Assembly: GCA_003131625.1 (NCBI GenBank)
Contig: PKVY01000062.1
Coordinates: forward strand, 1-54,538
DNA from: Acidobacterium sp.
Lineage (GTDB): Bacteria; Acidobacteriota; Terriglobia; Terriglobales; Acidobacteriaceae
DNA length: 54,538 bases
Direction: 5' to 3'
Positions within the stretch are counted from its first letter, which is position 1, and each line of letters starts with the position of its first letter. Both the position numbers and the translations under genes were made by a program. The notes under the pieces were generated by a model, which was not told the DNA's origin, searched no databases, and was given only the letters and a program-made list of their open reading frames with translations. Below are positions 31,735 to 40,448 of this stretch, piece by piece.

Positions 31735-33009
31735 TCACTTCGCGTTCGGGATGCGCGTAGCCGGCATATCGCGGAGAACGATGAGCTCCTGCTCGACCTT
31801 CTTCCACTGCCCAGGATGCTTCTTTGTCTCGATGGGCGCGTTGGGGTCGGAGTAGAAGGCAAGAATGTTCTGGCGTAGCCCGATGGGTGGCATCGCGTTG
31901 TCGGAGGTCACGCGAGCGAGCAGTTTCGCGTAGGTCTGATCGGTGAGACGGTAAGCACCAGGACGGGTGGCGTAGCCGGTGTCGAGATCGAGATCGGGGA
32001 CGGTAAAGCCGTCGTGGCCCTTGTCCGCGATCTCGCCGAGCAGTTGGAGATACCGGTCGGCGGACCGGTTGACGCCCTCGATGTATTTCTCCTCTGAATC
32101 CCGGTTGGGGCCGCGGATGGCGAGGTCGGAAAGGACCCCCACCTTGGGCGTAATCGCGATGAGAACCGCGAAGACCCGCGTGGTAAAGCTGGGTTTGTGT
32201 TTGCGAAACGATTCCCACCCGCTGCGCGCGGAGGTTTCCTTCAGCCGCTGCTCGAACTCGGGAAGGCCGGGCAGGTCTCCGTCGGGCGGGAAGCTCTTGC
32301 GGTGCAGCAGCACTTCGGCATAGGCAACGCGGGGCAGAAGCTGGCGGACCGACCAGTCGTAGCTGCTGATCGCGCGCGATTCATCCCCCATGACGCTGCT
32401 CAGGGAGATACCGTACGTGACATAGAAGGCGCGCTCCAGAAGATCGCGAGAGACCGTGAAGCCGACGTGGCGGAGATAGCCAGCCGGCGCAAAACGGGAG
32501 TGGCTGAGCTGGTCGATGTCGAAGGCGAACTCGGTGCGGACATGGGCGTGGGGTGACTGCTCGTAGGTGACAACCGGGCCGTATTTCTGAGCGAGGTCCG
32601 GAAACTCGACCGCGACCGCGGGATTCACCGCGTCCAGATGGCCCATGGTGTCGCCGACATAATGCGAAAGCGCGCCCAGCGCGAAGGCCAGCTCGTTCAC
32701 GTTGTGAGCCTCGCGGATGAGGTTGCTGATGAAATCGCCCGTGCGCACGTAGTGCGTCAGGTCGCTGAAAGACGGGCTCCCAAAGGGATAGTAGCCGGCG
32801 TCCTGAATCACGGAGCCGCCGTAGGCGTACGCGTGCGCCATGCGCAGTTGGTCCTGAGTCGTATCCGGATACTCCTTCAGGAGTACCGGCTTGATGCCCG
32901 TCTCCCACGCCATGTCGATGATGGTTTCGTGCGTGAGAAAGGACCAGGCGAAGCAGAGCGGAGCAGCCAGCAGGCAGAACAGCGCGGCGATTGCGGCCTT
33001 GCGCTTCAT
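31735..33009 (-). CDS. Exported zinc-dependent phospholipase C-like protein
   Basis: The 424-residue protein starts with a signal peptide whose cleavage (PLCFA/W, after Ala21) would leave Trp22 at the mature N-terminus, as in zinc phospholipase C where Trp1 is a zinc ligand. WSFLTHETIID supplies a His, and ALSHYVGDTMGHLDAV gives the HxxxD and further His ligands of that fold. A phospholipid-hydrolysing role is inferred; many members are uncharacterised. An alternative start at 33066 overlaps the upstream permease stop but would put 19 residues before the signal peptide. It lies in an envelope/lipid operon. Confidence 0.8.
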   Translation of the reverse strand: MKRKAAIAALFCLLAAPLCFAWSFLTHETIIDMAWETGIKPVLLKEYPDTTQDQLRMAHAYAYGGSVIQDAGYYPFGSPSFSDLTHYVRTGDFISNLIREAHNVNELAFALGALSHYVGDTMGHLDAVNPAVAVEFPDLAQKYGPVVTYEQSPHAHVRTEFAFDIDQLSHSRFAPAGYLRHVGFTVSRDLLERAFYVTYGISLSSVMGDESRAISSYDWSVRQLLPRVAYAEVLLHRKSFPPDGDLPGLPEFEQRLKETSARSGWESFRKHKPSFTTRVFAVLIAITPKVGVLSDLAIRGPNRDSEEKYIEGVNRSADRYLQLLGEIADKGHDGFTVPDLDLDTGYATRPGAYRLTDQTYAKLLARVTSDNAMPPIGLRQNILAFYSDPNAPIETKKHPGQWKKVEQELIVLRDMPATRIPNAK

Positions 33010-33058
33010 AACTGCAATCACTCCTCCCTGGTTCCGGGGCCGAGGGCCTAAAGCGGTT

Positions 33059-34312
33059 TCACTCATAGCGCAACGCCTCGGCGGGCAGCACGCGCGCCGC
33101 CGAGCTGGACGGGTAGAGCGTCGCCAACAGCGACACCCCCAGCGACAAGGCCGTCACGATCACGCCATGTAGGATGCGCGGCGCGAAGGGGAGATAGTCC
33201 AGGGAATAAACATCGGCCGAAAGATGAATGAAGCGGTAATGGCCGCCGGCCCAGGCGAGCGTGTAGCCGAGGATGAGACCGATAATCGTGCCGATGACGC
33301 TGATCAGCAGGCCCTGAAACAAAAAAATGCGACGAATCTGACCGGGCTGCACGCCCATCGACAGCAGAACCGCGATGTCCTTGGTCTTCTCCATCACCAT
33401 CATGGTGAGAGCGATCAGGATGTTGAGCGCCGCGACGCAGACGATGAGCCCGATCACGATAAACGTGACGATCTGTTCAAGCTTGAGGGCACGAAAGAGC
33501 TCGCGATTCTGTTCCATCCAGTTCGTGGTCGTGAAGCCCGGGCCGGCAGCGTTCTCGATCTCGTCGCCGATCGCGTTGGCGCGATAAAGGTCGTCAACGC
33601 GGAAGGAAATGATCGAAACCAGGTCCGGCTCGCCGAAGAGTTTCTGCGCGTCGGAGAGGCGGATGAAACCATAGCTCGAGTCGTATTGATAGAAACCCGA
33701 ATGAAAGATCCCGACCACCCGAAAGCGCTGGTACTTGGGAACGATGCCGTAGGGGGTCAGGTCGCCCTGAGGGCTGGTGACCATCACGACGTCGTTCAGG
33801 CTCGCGCCGATGGAGTCGGCCAGATCGGTGCCAATGACGATGGGCGGCGTGGGGGAGCCATATTGATCTTCGGAGTTGGAGGCCTCGCTGAGAGGCGCGA
33901 CGCTGCCCGCCTTGAGGTCGGCGAGCATATCGGAAACCGTGCGCTCCTCCTCGGGAACGATGCCCTTCAGCATGGCGCCGCCGGCCCGCGCGCCGTTGCG
34001 GGAAATCAACACCGGCTCATACAGACCGGGCGCAGCCGCGACCACGTGGGGAAGCCGCCGCAGCCGATCCACGAGAGGACGCCAGTTGCGAATGCCGTCG
34101 CTCATGGTGCGCATCAGATCCACGTGCGAAGTGGAACTGAGGAGGCGGTCCTGCAGATCGCGCCGCGTGCCGTTGGTGATGGCCAGCGCGAGGATAAGCG
34201 AAGCAACCCCGACCGCGACTCCCGCGATCGAGATCCAGGTAATCACGCCGATGACGGCCTGACGGCGTTTTGCCCTGAGATAACGGGCAGCGACAAAGAG
34301 CTCGAAGCGCAT
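33059..34312 (-). CDS. LolC/LolE-type ABC transporter permease
   Basis: The 417-residue protein has four membrane helices: one at the N-terminus (ISIAGVAVGVASLILALAIT), a large periplasmic MacB-like domain (about 45-265), and three helices after residue 275. The N-terminus FVAARYLRAKRRQAVIGVITW and the C-terminal LRYE are typical of LolC/LolE, which pull lipoproteins from the inner membrane. The ATPase LolD is not in the window. Next to exported and lipid genes the lipoprotein role is likely, but a general FtsX-type permease cannot be excluded. Confidence 0.87.
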   Translation of the reverse strand: MRFELFVAARYLRAKRRQAVIGVITWISIAGVAVGVASLILALAITNGTRRDLQDRLLSSTSHVDLMRTMSDGIRNWRPLVDRLRRLPHVVAAAPGLYEPVLISRNGARAGGAMLKGIVPEEERTVSDMLADLKAGSVAPLSEASNSEDQYGSPTPPIVIGTDLADSIGASLNDVVMVTSPQGDLTPYGIVPKYQRFRVVGIFHSGFYQYDSSYGFIRLSDAQKLFGEPDLVSIISFRVDDLYRANAIGDEIENAAGPGFTTTNWMEQNRELFRALKLEQIVTFIVIGLIVCVAALNILIALTMMVMEKTKDIAVLLSMGVQPGQIRRIFLFQGLLISVIGTIIGLILGYTLAWAGGHYRFIHLSADVYSLDYLPFAPRILHGVIVTALSLGVSLLATLYPSSSAARVLPAEALRYE

Positions 34313-34336
34313 ATCAGAGCCTGGCTCGAATCCCCA

Positions 34337-36586
34337 TCAATGCACCACTGCTTTCACCGTCACCGCGTTGTCGTAGCGGTCGAGGACGCGGATCGAAATG
34401 ACGTGTTCGCCGCGGTCGACAGGCGGATCGGCGTCTGGCCGGGGCGCGGGCACCGGCGCGTCGAACTGGAACTGCTCGGTCAGCGCATCGGCAATCCCAC
34501 CCACCGGCGCAACATACTGCCAGCGGCCCGCATCGATCGAGTACTCCGCGTGGGTGACAGGCGAGGTGGCGTCGGCCGCGGTCAGGGAAACATGGATCTT
34601 GCCTGCGGCGAGATGCGCCTCCACGCCGGAAACTACCGGCGGCGTCGTGTCGACGACAAACTCGTCGCTGACGCGTTCGCCGGTGAGCGCTTCGCCCGGA
34701 TTGTGCGAGAGCGCGTCGCTGGCGACGACTCTGATGCGGTAATGGCCGTCGGGCAGCTGCGACGAATCGAAGGAATCGAACCGCTCCCGGATGTGGTCGC
34801 GCAGGAACTGCCAGTTATGCTCGCCTTCCCCGCGGTAATAGAGTGCGAAGCTCAGCTCATCGCCGTTATCGTCGTGCGCTGCCCAGCGGACCGTGACAGC
34901 GGTGCGGTCGCGGACGGCGGACAGGGGTTCTCGTCCCGGTTCCTGGCCGAAGGTGATTCCGGAGTTCTGGGAAGAAGGAAAATTGATGGTGATTTGTTGC
35001 GGCTGACCTGGCTGCTGTTGCATCGAATTCGCACGCGCACCCGGCGCCACCATGACTTCATCCACCATCGGCGGCAGGTTCACAGGCAGATAGTTGATGG
35101 CGACTGCGCCCACCACGCTGCCCGGATGCTCCACCAGCTTCCACTGCATGAACCGTGACGAGTCAATGCCGATGGCGCCGGTATTGGGCGTCAACTGCTT
35201 CCAGTCGCCCCATGCACGTTGCGGATTCTCGATGTTTCCGGCCCGAGCGTACATCTGAATCGAAGTCTGCGGCGTCGCGCCCAGCTCGACCTCCGCACGC
35301 CCCCATTGCGCGAAGGCGCCGGCGTCGAAGACTTCGCTGAGATAGGTCCCTTCGGCGGATTCGCCGTGGCTCAGCAGGAACAGCTTCCCCGAGTTGGCAG
35401 TGCTGACGTAAAGGCCATTCGCCGAATCGGCGAATCCGGTCACCTGGGAGGCTTCGAGGTGCGCAACATCCGCCCAGGTGCCGTCGTCGTGAATGCGGTA
35501 GATGCGCCCGCGATTGCCGGTGGCGGCCAGCACGCCGTCGGGCGTCCACGCCAGCGAGTACAGGATGTCATCGTGGCCGGTCCATAACTTGCGCGGAGGG
35601 CCGTCTCCATGAGGAATCTCGTACAGCTCCGAACCCTCGGGGATCAGCGTGTTGCCGTTGAAGGCCTGCACCGACCCCGGCGTGATGATGGTGATCGTCG
35701 CGGTCACCTGCCCAGTGACCGGCAAGGGTGGCAGGTTGTTCCTCCCCTTCTCACCGACGCCGGCGGCGTAGATAGTGCCGTCGGGCGCGACGATGACCGA
35801 GGTGATCTCCTTCTTCGGCGCGTCGTACAGGACGAATGCTTTGCCGGCGGGATCGATGCGATAGACGAGGCCTGTGCCGTCCGAGCCGGCGATCAGGTTG
35901 CCGGACTTGTCGAAGGTGATGGAGCGGATGTGCTCCTCATCGCTTTTGTAGAACAGCTCCGCTTTGCTCGGGTTGTTCCCGCCGCCGCCGCTCACGCGAT
36001 AGATGGCCGCTGGTGCGCCGGTGGCGATGTAGAGCCGGCCCCGCGCATCGAACGCCAGATCCCAGACGTATTTCGGCTTTTCCTGTGTCCCGGCGGGATC
36101 GAAGACCACCGTGGCCGTCTCGTCCGTTTTGTTTTCCGCATGGGGATCGAGCCTGTAGACCTTCCCCGAGGGCAGCGTGGCCGCGTAAACCGCGCCGTCG
36201 GGCCCGACCCGCACCACCTGCACGCTCATGTCGCGGGTGGTAAACAGCGTCGTCGTTTTCCCATCCGGCCCAACGCGCAACACGGTCGCCGGAGTTCCGG
36301 TCGCCAGGTACGCATTGCCCTCGTGATCCGCCGCCACCGCCCAGACATAGGTCGAAGGGGTAGTGAGGATCGCTTTGCTTTCCGGTCCGGGGACGAGATG
36401 GCCGTCGCTGGTGATGGCCACGCCATTGGGTGTGCCGCGCTCGAGTTCCTCCAAGCGCGACTCGCTCCACAGGCGCGTGCCCTGGGCATGCGTGGGCGGA
36501 GACAACCACAAGAGGCGGGCTGCGAAAAAGGCCAGTGTGAGGAGGAATGCAGGCGATCCGCGTCGACGAAACCGGCTTGAAATCAT
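34337..36586 (-). CDS. Exported beta-propeller protein with C-terminal Ig-like domain
   Basis: The 749-residue protein has a signal peptide (PAFLLTLAFFAARLLWL, cleavage near THAQ), then at least six propeller-like repeats with the rhythm DGxxYxATGxxxxVYRxDP (for example GAVYAATLPSGKVYRLDP, GRLYIATGAPAAIYRVSG, NLIAGSDGTGLVYRIDP). The C-terminal third has a galactose-binding-like piece and an Ig/FnIII-like region (DNGDELSFALYYRGEG, DGHYRIRVVASDALSHNP). No catalytic residues are evident. The gene opens the minus-strand envelope run, 24 bases before the permease. Binding or assembly role is unknown. Confidence 0.8.
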   Translation of the reverse strand: MISSRFRRRGSPAFLLTLAFFAARLLWLSPPTHAQGTRLWSESRLEELERGTPNGVAITSDGHLVPGPESKAILTTPSTYVWAVAADHEGNAYLATGTPATVLRVGPDGKTTTLFTTRDMSVQVVRVGPDGAVYAATLPSGKVYRLDPHAENKTDETATVVFDPAGTQEKPKYVWDLAFDARGRLYIATGAPAAIYRVSGGGGNNPSKAELFYKSDEEHIRSITFDKSGNLIAGSDGTGLVYRIDPAGKAFVLYDAPKKEITSVIVAPDGTIYAAGVGEKGRNNLPPLPVTGQVTATITIITPGSVQAFNGNTLIPEGSELYEIPHGDGPPRKLWTGHDDILYSLAWTPDGVLAATGNRGRIYRIHDDGTWADVAHLEASQVTGFADSANGLYVSTANSGKLFLLSHGESAEGTYLSEVFDAGAFAQWGRAEVELGATPQTSIQMYARAGNIENPQRAWGDWKQLTPNTGAIGIDSSRFMQWKLVEHPGSVVGAVAINYLPVNLPPMVDEVMVAPGARANSMQQQPGQPQQITINFPSSQNSGITFGQEPGREPLSAVRDRTAVTVRWAAHDDNGDELSFALYYRGEGEHNWQFLRDHIRERFDSFDSSQLPDGHYRIRVVASDALSHNPGEALTGERVSDEFVVDTTPPVVSGVEAHLAAGKIHVSLTAADATSPVTHAEYSIDAGRWQYVAPVGGIADALTEQFQFDAPVPAPRPDADPPVDRGEHVISIRVLDRYDNAVTVKAVVH

Positions 36587-36757
36587 GCTGAATTTCAGTC
36601 TACAGAAAGCTCTTCGCCGAGGCGCGCAGGCCACCGAAACCTGCGGGGAAATCGCCTGACACAAACCACGTTTCCTCGCCTACACTGGGGTTTCGCTTGC
36701 TCCTCTGCCCGTTCGAGCCGGCAGGCTCGGAATCCCGCGAATTGAGATTGCGCCGAC

Positions 36758-38011
36758 ATGCTGAAACGCTGGAGAACCCGGATACTGCTCTTCCTTGCCG
36801 TGCTCGGTCCGGGGTTCATCACCGCCAATGTCGACAACGATCCCAACGGCATCTTCACCTACTCGCAGGCCGGGGCGCAGTTCGGTTACACCCTGCTCTG
36901 GACCATGATTCCGGTGACCCTGGCGCTCATCGTCGTCCAGGAAATGTGCGCGCGCATGGGTGCGGTGACCGGCAAAGGGCTGAGCGACCTCATTCGCGAG
37001 GAATTTGGCCTCCGCATCACCGTCATCATCATGGTGCTCCTGGTGCTGGTGAATTTCGGCAACGTCATCGGCGAGTTTGCCGGCATTGCGGGCAGCCTGC
37101 AGCTCTTTCACGTCTCCAAGTACATCTCGGTTCCGATCTGCAGCGCTCTTGTTTGGCTGCTGGCAGTGCGAGGCGACTACAAAAGCGTTGAGAAAATCTT
37201 CCTCTTCGCATCGATGTTTTACTTCACCTACATCATTGCCGGAGTGCTCGCGCATCCAGGCTGGCACGCGGCCCTGGCGGCCACCATCAAAGTACCGCGC
37301 ATGTCAGTCCTGCGCGATTCAAGCTATGTCTTCATGGTGGTCAGCGTCATCGGCACCACCATCGCGCCGTGGATGCAGTTCTACCTGCAGTCGTCGATCG
37401 TGGAAAAGGGCGTAACCGCCAAGAGCTATGCCGGCTCGCGCCTCGATGTGATTGTCGGCTCCATTTTCACTGACGTGGTGGCATGGTTCATCATCGTGGC
37501 CTGCGCTGCTACGCTCTACGTGCATGGCCTGGGGTCGATCCAGGAGCCGGCCGATGCAGCGGAAGCCATGAAGCCCCTGGCTGGCTCATACGCTTTCATC
37601 CTGTTTTCCTTCGGCCTCTTCAACGCCGGCTTCTTTGCCGCATCCGTGCTGCCGCTCTCGACCGCATTCGTGGTCTGCGAGGGGCTGGGCCTGGAGTCGG
37701 GCGTGGATAAACGCTTCCACGAAGCGCCCTTCTTCTACTGGCTCTACACGCTGCTCATCGCCGGTGGCGCGGCGGTGGTGCTGATCCCCAACTTTCCCCT
37801 CATCAAATGGTCGATCGAATCGCAGACGTTGAATGGCATTCTGCTGCCGGTGGTGATTGTCCTGATGCTGCTGCTCATCAATCGCAAAGATCTGATGGGG
37901 GAACACGCGAATTCTCATTGGTTCAACGCGATTGCGTGGCTGACGGCTATCATTGTCAGCGCCCTTTCGGTCATTCTGATGGTGCAGCAGTTCCGGCCTG
38001 GTCATCACTAA
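36758..38011 (+). CDS. Nramp-related metal-ion transporter with altered metal site
   Basis: The 417-residue protein has about 11 membrane helices and the Nramp fold (GPGFITANV, QAGAQFGYTLLW). The two metal-site motifs differ from true Nramp: helix 1 reads DPNG (28-31) where DPGN is expected, and helix 6 reads GTTIAPWMQF, with Ala203 and Trp205 in place of Met and His of MPH. Loss of that Met is described for Mg2+-transporting SLC11 relatives (NRMT). So the ion may be Mg2+ or Mn2+, or the substrate may differ. A hairpin CGAGCC/GGCTCG (36714-36729) lies 28 bases before the ATG. The cupin gene follows after 27 bases. Confidence 0.85.
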   Translation: MLKRWRTRILLFLAVLGPGFITANVDNDPNGIFTYSQAGAQFGYTLLWTMIPVTLALIVVQEMCARMGAVTGKGLSDLIREEFGLRITVIIMVLLVLVNFGNVIGEFAGIAGSLQLFHVSKYISVPICSALVWLLAVRGDYKSVEKIFLFASMFYFTYIIAGVLAHPGWHAALAATIKVPRMSVLRDSSYVFMVVSVIGTTIAPWMQFYLQSSIVEKGVTAKSYAGSRLDVIVGSIFTDVVAWFIIVACAATLYVHGLGSIQEPADAAEAMKPLAGSYAFILFSFGLFNAGFFAASVLPLSTAFVVCEGLGLESGVDKRFHEAPFFYWLYTLLIAGGAAVVLIPNFPLIKWSIESQTLNGILLPVVIVLMLLLINRKDLMGEHANSHWFNAIAWLTAIIVSALSVILMVQQFRPGHH

Positions 38012-38038
38012 GAATGCCCGTCACCAGGAGGAGTGATT

Positions 38039-38449
38039 ATGAAGATCCTCACCGACACAATGCGAACCTGCCGCAGGGGTCCCGCCGATTGGTTCACCGG
38101 CACCGTGTGGATCGACGAGGTCGTCACCGCTGGCGCGCCCGCCCGATTCAAGTCCGCCCGCGTCTCGTTCGAACCCGGCGCGCGAACTGCATGGCACACG
38201 CATCCGAAGGGGCAGGCGCTGCATGTTCTGTCGGGGGTTGGCCGCGTCCAGCTGAAGGGCGAACCTCCCCGCGAAATCCATTCCGGCGATACGGTCTGGA
38301 TTGAGGCCGGAGAGGTGCACTGGCATGGCGCCGCTCCCGGACGAACCATGGTCCACCTGGCCATTCAGGAAGCCGACGAGCATGGCACCGACGTGGTTTG
38401 GCTGCAGCATGTGACGGACGAGGAATACTCCGCGAATCCCGAACCCTAA
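38039..38449 (+). CDS. Small cupin-domain protein
   Basis: The 136-residue protein is a single cupin barrel with the metal-binding motif 1 as WHTHPKGQALHVLSG (His, His, Gln for Glu, His) and motif 2 as EIHSGDTVWIEAGEVHWHG. It resembles the carboxymuconolactone-neighbour cupins found in many bacteria, with no defined reaction. AGGAGGAG (38026-38033) gives a strong start at 38039. It follows the transporter gene closely and probably shares its message. Its stop overlaps the stop of the converging Nudix gene by 2 bases. Confidence 0.85.
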   Translation: MKILTDTMRTCRRGPADWFTGTVWIDEVVTAGAPARFKSARVSFEPGARTAWHTHPKGQALHVLSGVGRVQLKGEPPREIHSGDTVWIEAGEVHWHGAAPGRTMVHLAIQEADEHGTDVVWLQHVTDEEYSANPEP

Positions 38450-38877
38450 AGCAGCTTCCCCGCTGCCAGATCGCGCACCAGGTCGCGGTCAGCCGCTAGA
38501 AAATCGTACTCCGGCAGATCGCGCAGCGGAGCCCAGCGCACGTCTTCGAAGATGTGGTTGACCATCTCGCCCTCAAAATCGTGCACCGCGAAGAACTGCA
38601 GGTCGACGGCGCCGCCGTTGCGGTAGGTATGGCGCAGATGGGCGATGCGCGTGCCGATCGAGGCCTGGATGCCGAGTTCCTCGTCCAGCTCGCGCCGCAG
38701 CGCCTGCTCCGGTGACTCTCCCGCCTCGATCTTCCCGCCGGGAAACTCCCACTTGAGGCCCATGGGCGAACCGGCCTTGCGCTGGCAGATCAGGACCTCG
38801 CCGCCGCGCAGGATGAGCGCCGCCGCCACGAAGCGGAGCGTCTTCTGGTCCCTGCCGTTTTGTACGGTATCCCCCAT
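38446..38877 (-). CDS. Nudix hydrolase, MutT-like
   Basis: The 143-residue protein has a perfect Nudix box: GGKIEAGESPEQ followed by ALRRELDEELGI. The start LRFVAAALILRGGEVLICQR and PMGLKWEFPGGK match MutT-type nucleotide pyrophosphatases (8-oxo-dGTP or related). Start at 38877 (MGDTVQNG); the frame remains open upstream inside the next gene. It is 13 bases behind the BtuF-like gene in a three-gene operon. Confidence 0.9.
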   Translation of the reverse strand: MGDTVQNGRDQKTLRFVAAALILRGGEVLICQRKAGSPMGLKWEFPGGKIEAGESPEQALRRELDEELGIQASIGTRIAHLRHTYRNGGAVDLQFFAVHDFEGEMVNHIFEDVRWAPLRDLPEYDFLAADRDLVRDLAAGKLL

Positions 38878-38890
38878 ATTGCCCCACAGT

Positions 38891-39706
38891 TTAGACGCAG
38901 GTGGGGGTGGTTCGACTCCGGTCCAGGGCACGAATCCCGCCGTTAGTACCGAAAGCGTCAGGATGCAGGGCGGAGGCGATGGCATGCAGGCCATCGGCCA
39001 GCGTTGGTGCGGGTGTGTTCAGCAACTCGTCGGCGATACAGTACAGCTGGCCGTTCCGCACGGCCTCAATTTGATCCCAGCCCGGGCGGCGGACCAGCTT
39101 CTCGAGCGGGACCCGATCGCCGGCGCCGCACCAGGCAGCGAGGATGACGTCCGGGTTCGCCTCAGCCACGGCCTCCGCAGTGGTCACCGCACCCGGTTCG
39201 CCCAGGAAAACACCGCCGGCTACCTCGACTAGCTCCCTGACCCAGTGCTGCGAGTGGATCAGCGGCTTGCCCCACTCCTCACAGTAGACCAGCGGTTTGT
39301 TGGGCAACGCGGCCGCCCGGCGGCGCACGTCACAGAGTTCCGCGCGCATCCCGCAAATGATCTCCTCCGCCTCGTCGCTGGCATGGGCAACCGCCCCGAT
39401 CAGGCGAATGTCCTGCTCGATGTCAGCCAGGGAGTGGGGAGCGAGCGCCAGGACCGGGCAGCCGGCCTTCAGAATGGCCGCGAGCGATTCGTTCCGATAG
39501 GGGACCGACGCAATAACGAGGTCGGGCCGGACAGCGAGCAGCTCATCCACCGACGTCGACCAGGAATCGCGCACGATGGTCAACGGTCGCCCGCGCAGAA
39601 CGGGCACAGCGGCGAGGCAGTAGCGGGTACAGGCGACAAGGCTGTCGAGACGGCCGAGCCGGTCGAGGATGATGCTGATGCTCGGCTGCAGCGATGCGAT
39701 TCTCAC
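38891..39706 (-). CDS. BtuF-like (cobalamin/metal-chelate) binding protein
   Basis: The 271-residue protein has the class III periplasmic binding fold: VRIASLQPSISIILDRLG, VRPDLVIASVPYRNE, an interdomain helix and HWVRELVEVAGG, then EANPDVILAAWCGAG. This matches cobalamin/Fe-siderophore binding proteins such as BtuF. No signal peptide is present from the likely GTG start at 39706 (4 bases behind the HAD stop), so it may be cytoplasmic or be exported otherwise; no permease or ATPase is near. The ligand is not certain. Confidence 0.8.
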   Translation of the reverse strand: MRIASLQPSISIILDRLGRLDSLVACTRYCLAAVPVLRGRPLTIVRDSWSTSVDELLAVRPDLVIASVPYRNESLAAILKAGCPVLALAPHSLADIEQDIRLIGAVAHASDEAEEIICGMRAELCDVRRRAAALPNKPLVYCEEWGKPLIHSQHWVRELVEVAGGVFLGEPGAVTTAEAVAEANPDVILAAWCGAGDRVPLEKLVRRPGWDQIEAVRNGQLYCIADELLNTPAPTLADGLHAIASALHPDAFGTNGGIRALDRSRTTPTCV

Positions 39707-39710
39707 GGGT

Positions 39711-40448
39711 TTATTTGGTGTGATCGGCGAGCACAGCTTCCGGATAATAGACTTTCCAGCCGTGCTGGGCCGCGACTTCCGCCAAAGCCGGCGAAGGATT
39801 GACAGGGAAGGCTCGCTCCGCCATCTCCAGCATGGCAGCGTCGTGGATGGAATTGCCAAAGACCGCATCCGGCGAAGAAATGCCGACACCCCGCAGCGCC
39901 TCAGCTTTGCCCTCGTCGGTGGGCACATCGATCAGATCGCTGGTGATGAGCCCGTCCTTTACGCGCACCCGCGCGGCCAACACACGCGCGGGGCTGATTC
40001 CGAACCGTCGTATCCCCTCCTCGATGACCCAGTCGTTGGTGGAACTGACCGCCCAGATATCTGCGCCAGCCGCTCGCAGATCGGCGACCAGAGACTGCAT
40101 CTCGGGAAAGATCTGCGCCTCGACGTGCGCGGTGAAGTAGCGGGCAGCCGCGCGCCGCAATTCGTCGTCGCGAAGTCCCGCGTAAACCTGCACCATCTCG
40201 CCGCAGATCGTCACTTCTGAGACCTCGCCCTGCCGGTAGAGCCGGTGGCGAGCATCGATCCACGAACTGGCATCGCGCGAAAGCAGCCCCGCCTCCATCG
40301 ACCACGTCATAAAGCCGAGACCGGCGTCGCCATTCCAGAGCGTACCGTCGCAGTCGAAGACCGCGACGCGTGGCGCCGGAGAAAGAACGGCGCCACGGAA
40401 CTCCTCAGCGCTGAACCGCACCGTCGGTCCTGCCTGTAGTGACGTCAA
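39711..40448 (-). CDS. HAD-family phosphatase, phosphoserine phosphatase-like
   Basis: The 245-residue protein has the HAD motifs: VFDCDGTLWNGD (nucleophile DxDGT), VSSTNDWV (motif II), Lys in DEGKAEAL (motif III) and VFGNSIHDAAML (motif IV). The cap between motif I and II is all-helical, as in the IB (SerB-like) subclass. I chose TTG at 40448, 7 bases behind GGAGGAG (40462-40456); TTG at 40454 is too close to it. It heads the HAD / BtuF-like / Nudix operon. The substrate is unknown. Confidence 0.85.
   Translation of the reverse strand: MTSLQAGPTVRFSAEEFRGAVLSPAPRVAVFDCDGTLWNGDAGLGFMTWSMEAGLLSRDASSWIDARHRLYRQGEVSEVTICGEMVQVYAGLRDDELRRAAARYFTAHVEAQIFPEMQSLVADLRAAGADIWAVSSTNDWVIEEGIRRFGISPARVLAARVRVKDGLITSDLIDVPTDEGKAEALRGVGISSPDAVFGNSIHDAAMLEMAERAFPVNPSPALAEVAAQHGWKVYYPEAVLADHTK

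Noticed and set aside
33224-35158. A 644-codon plus-strand frame across the permease and propeller genes
   Set aside because: It spans two well-supported minus-strand genes and the gap between them, and shows no domain.
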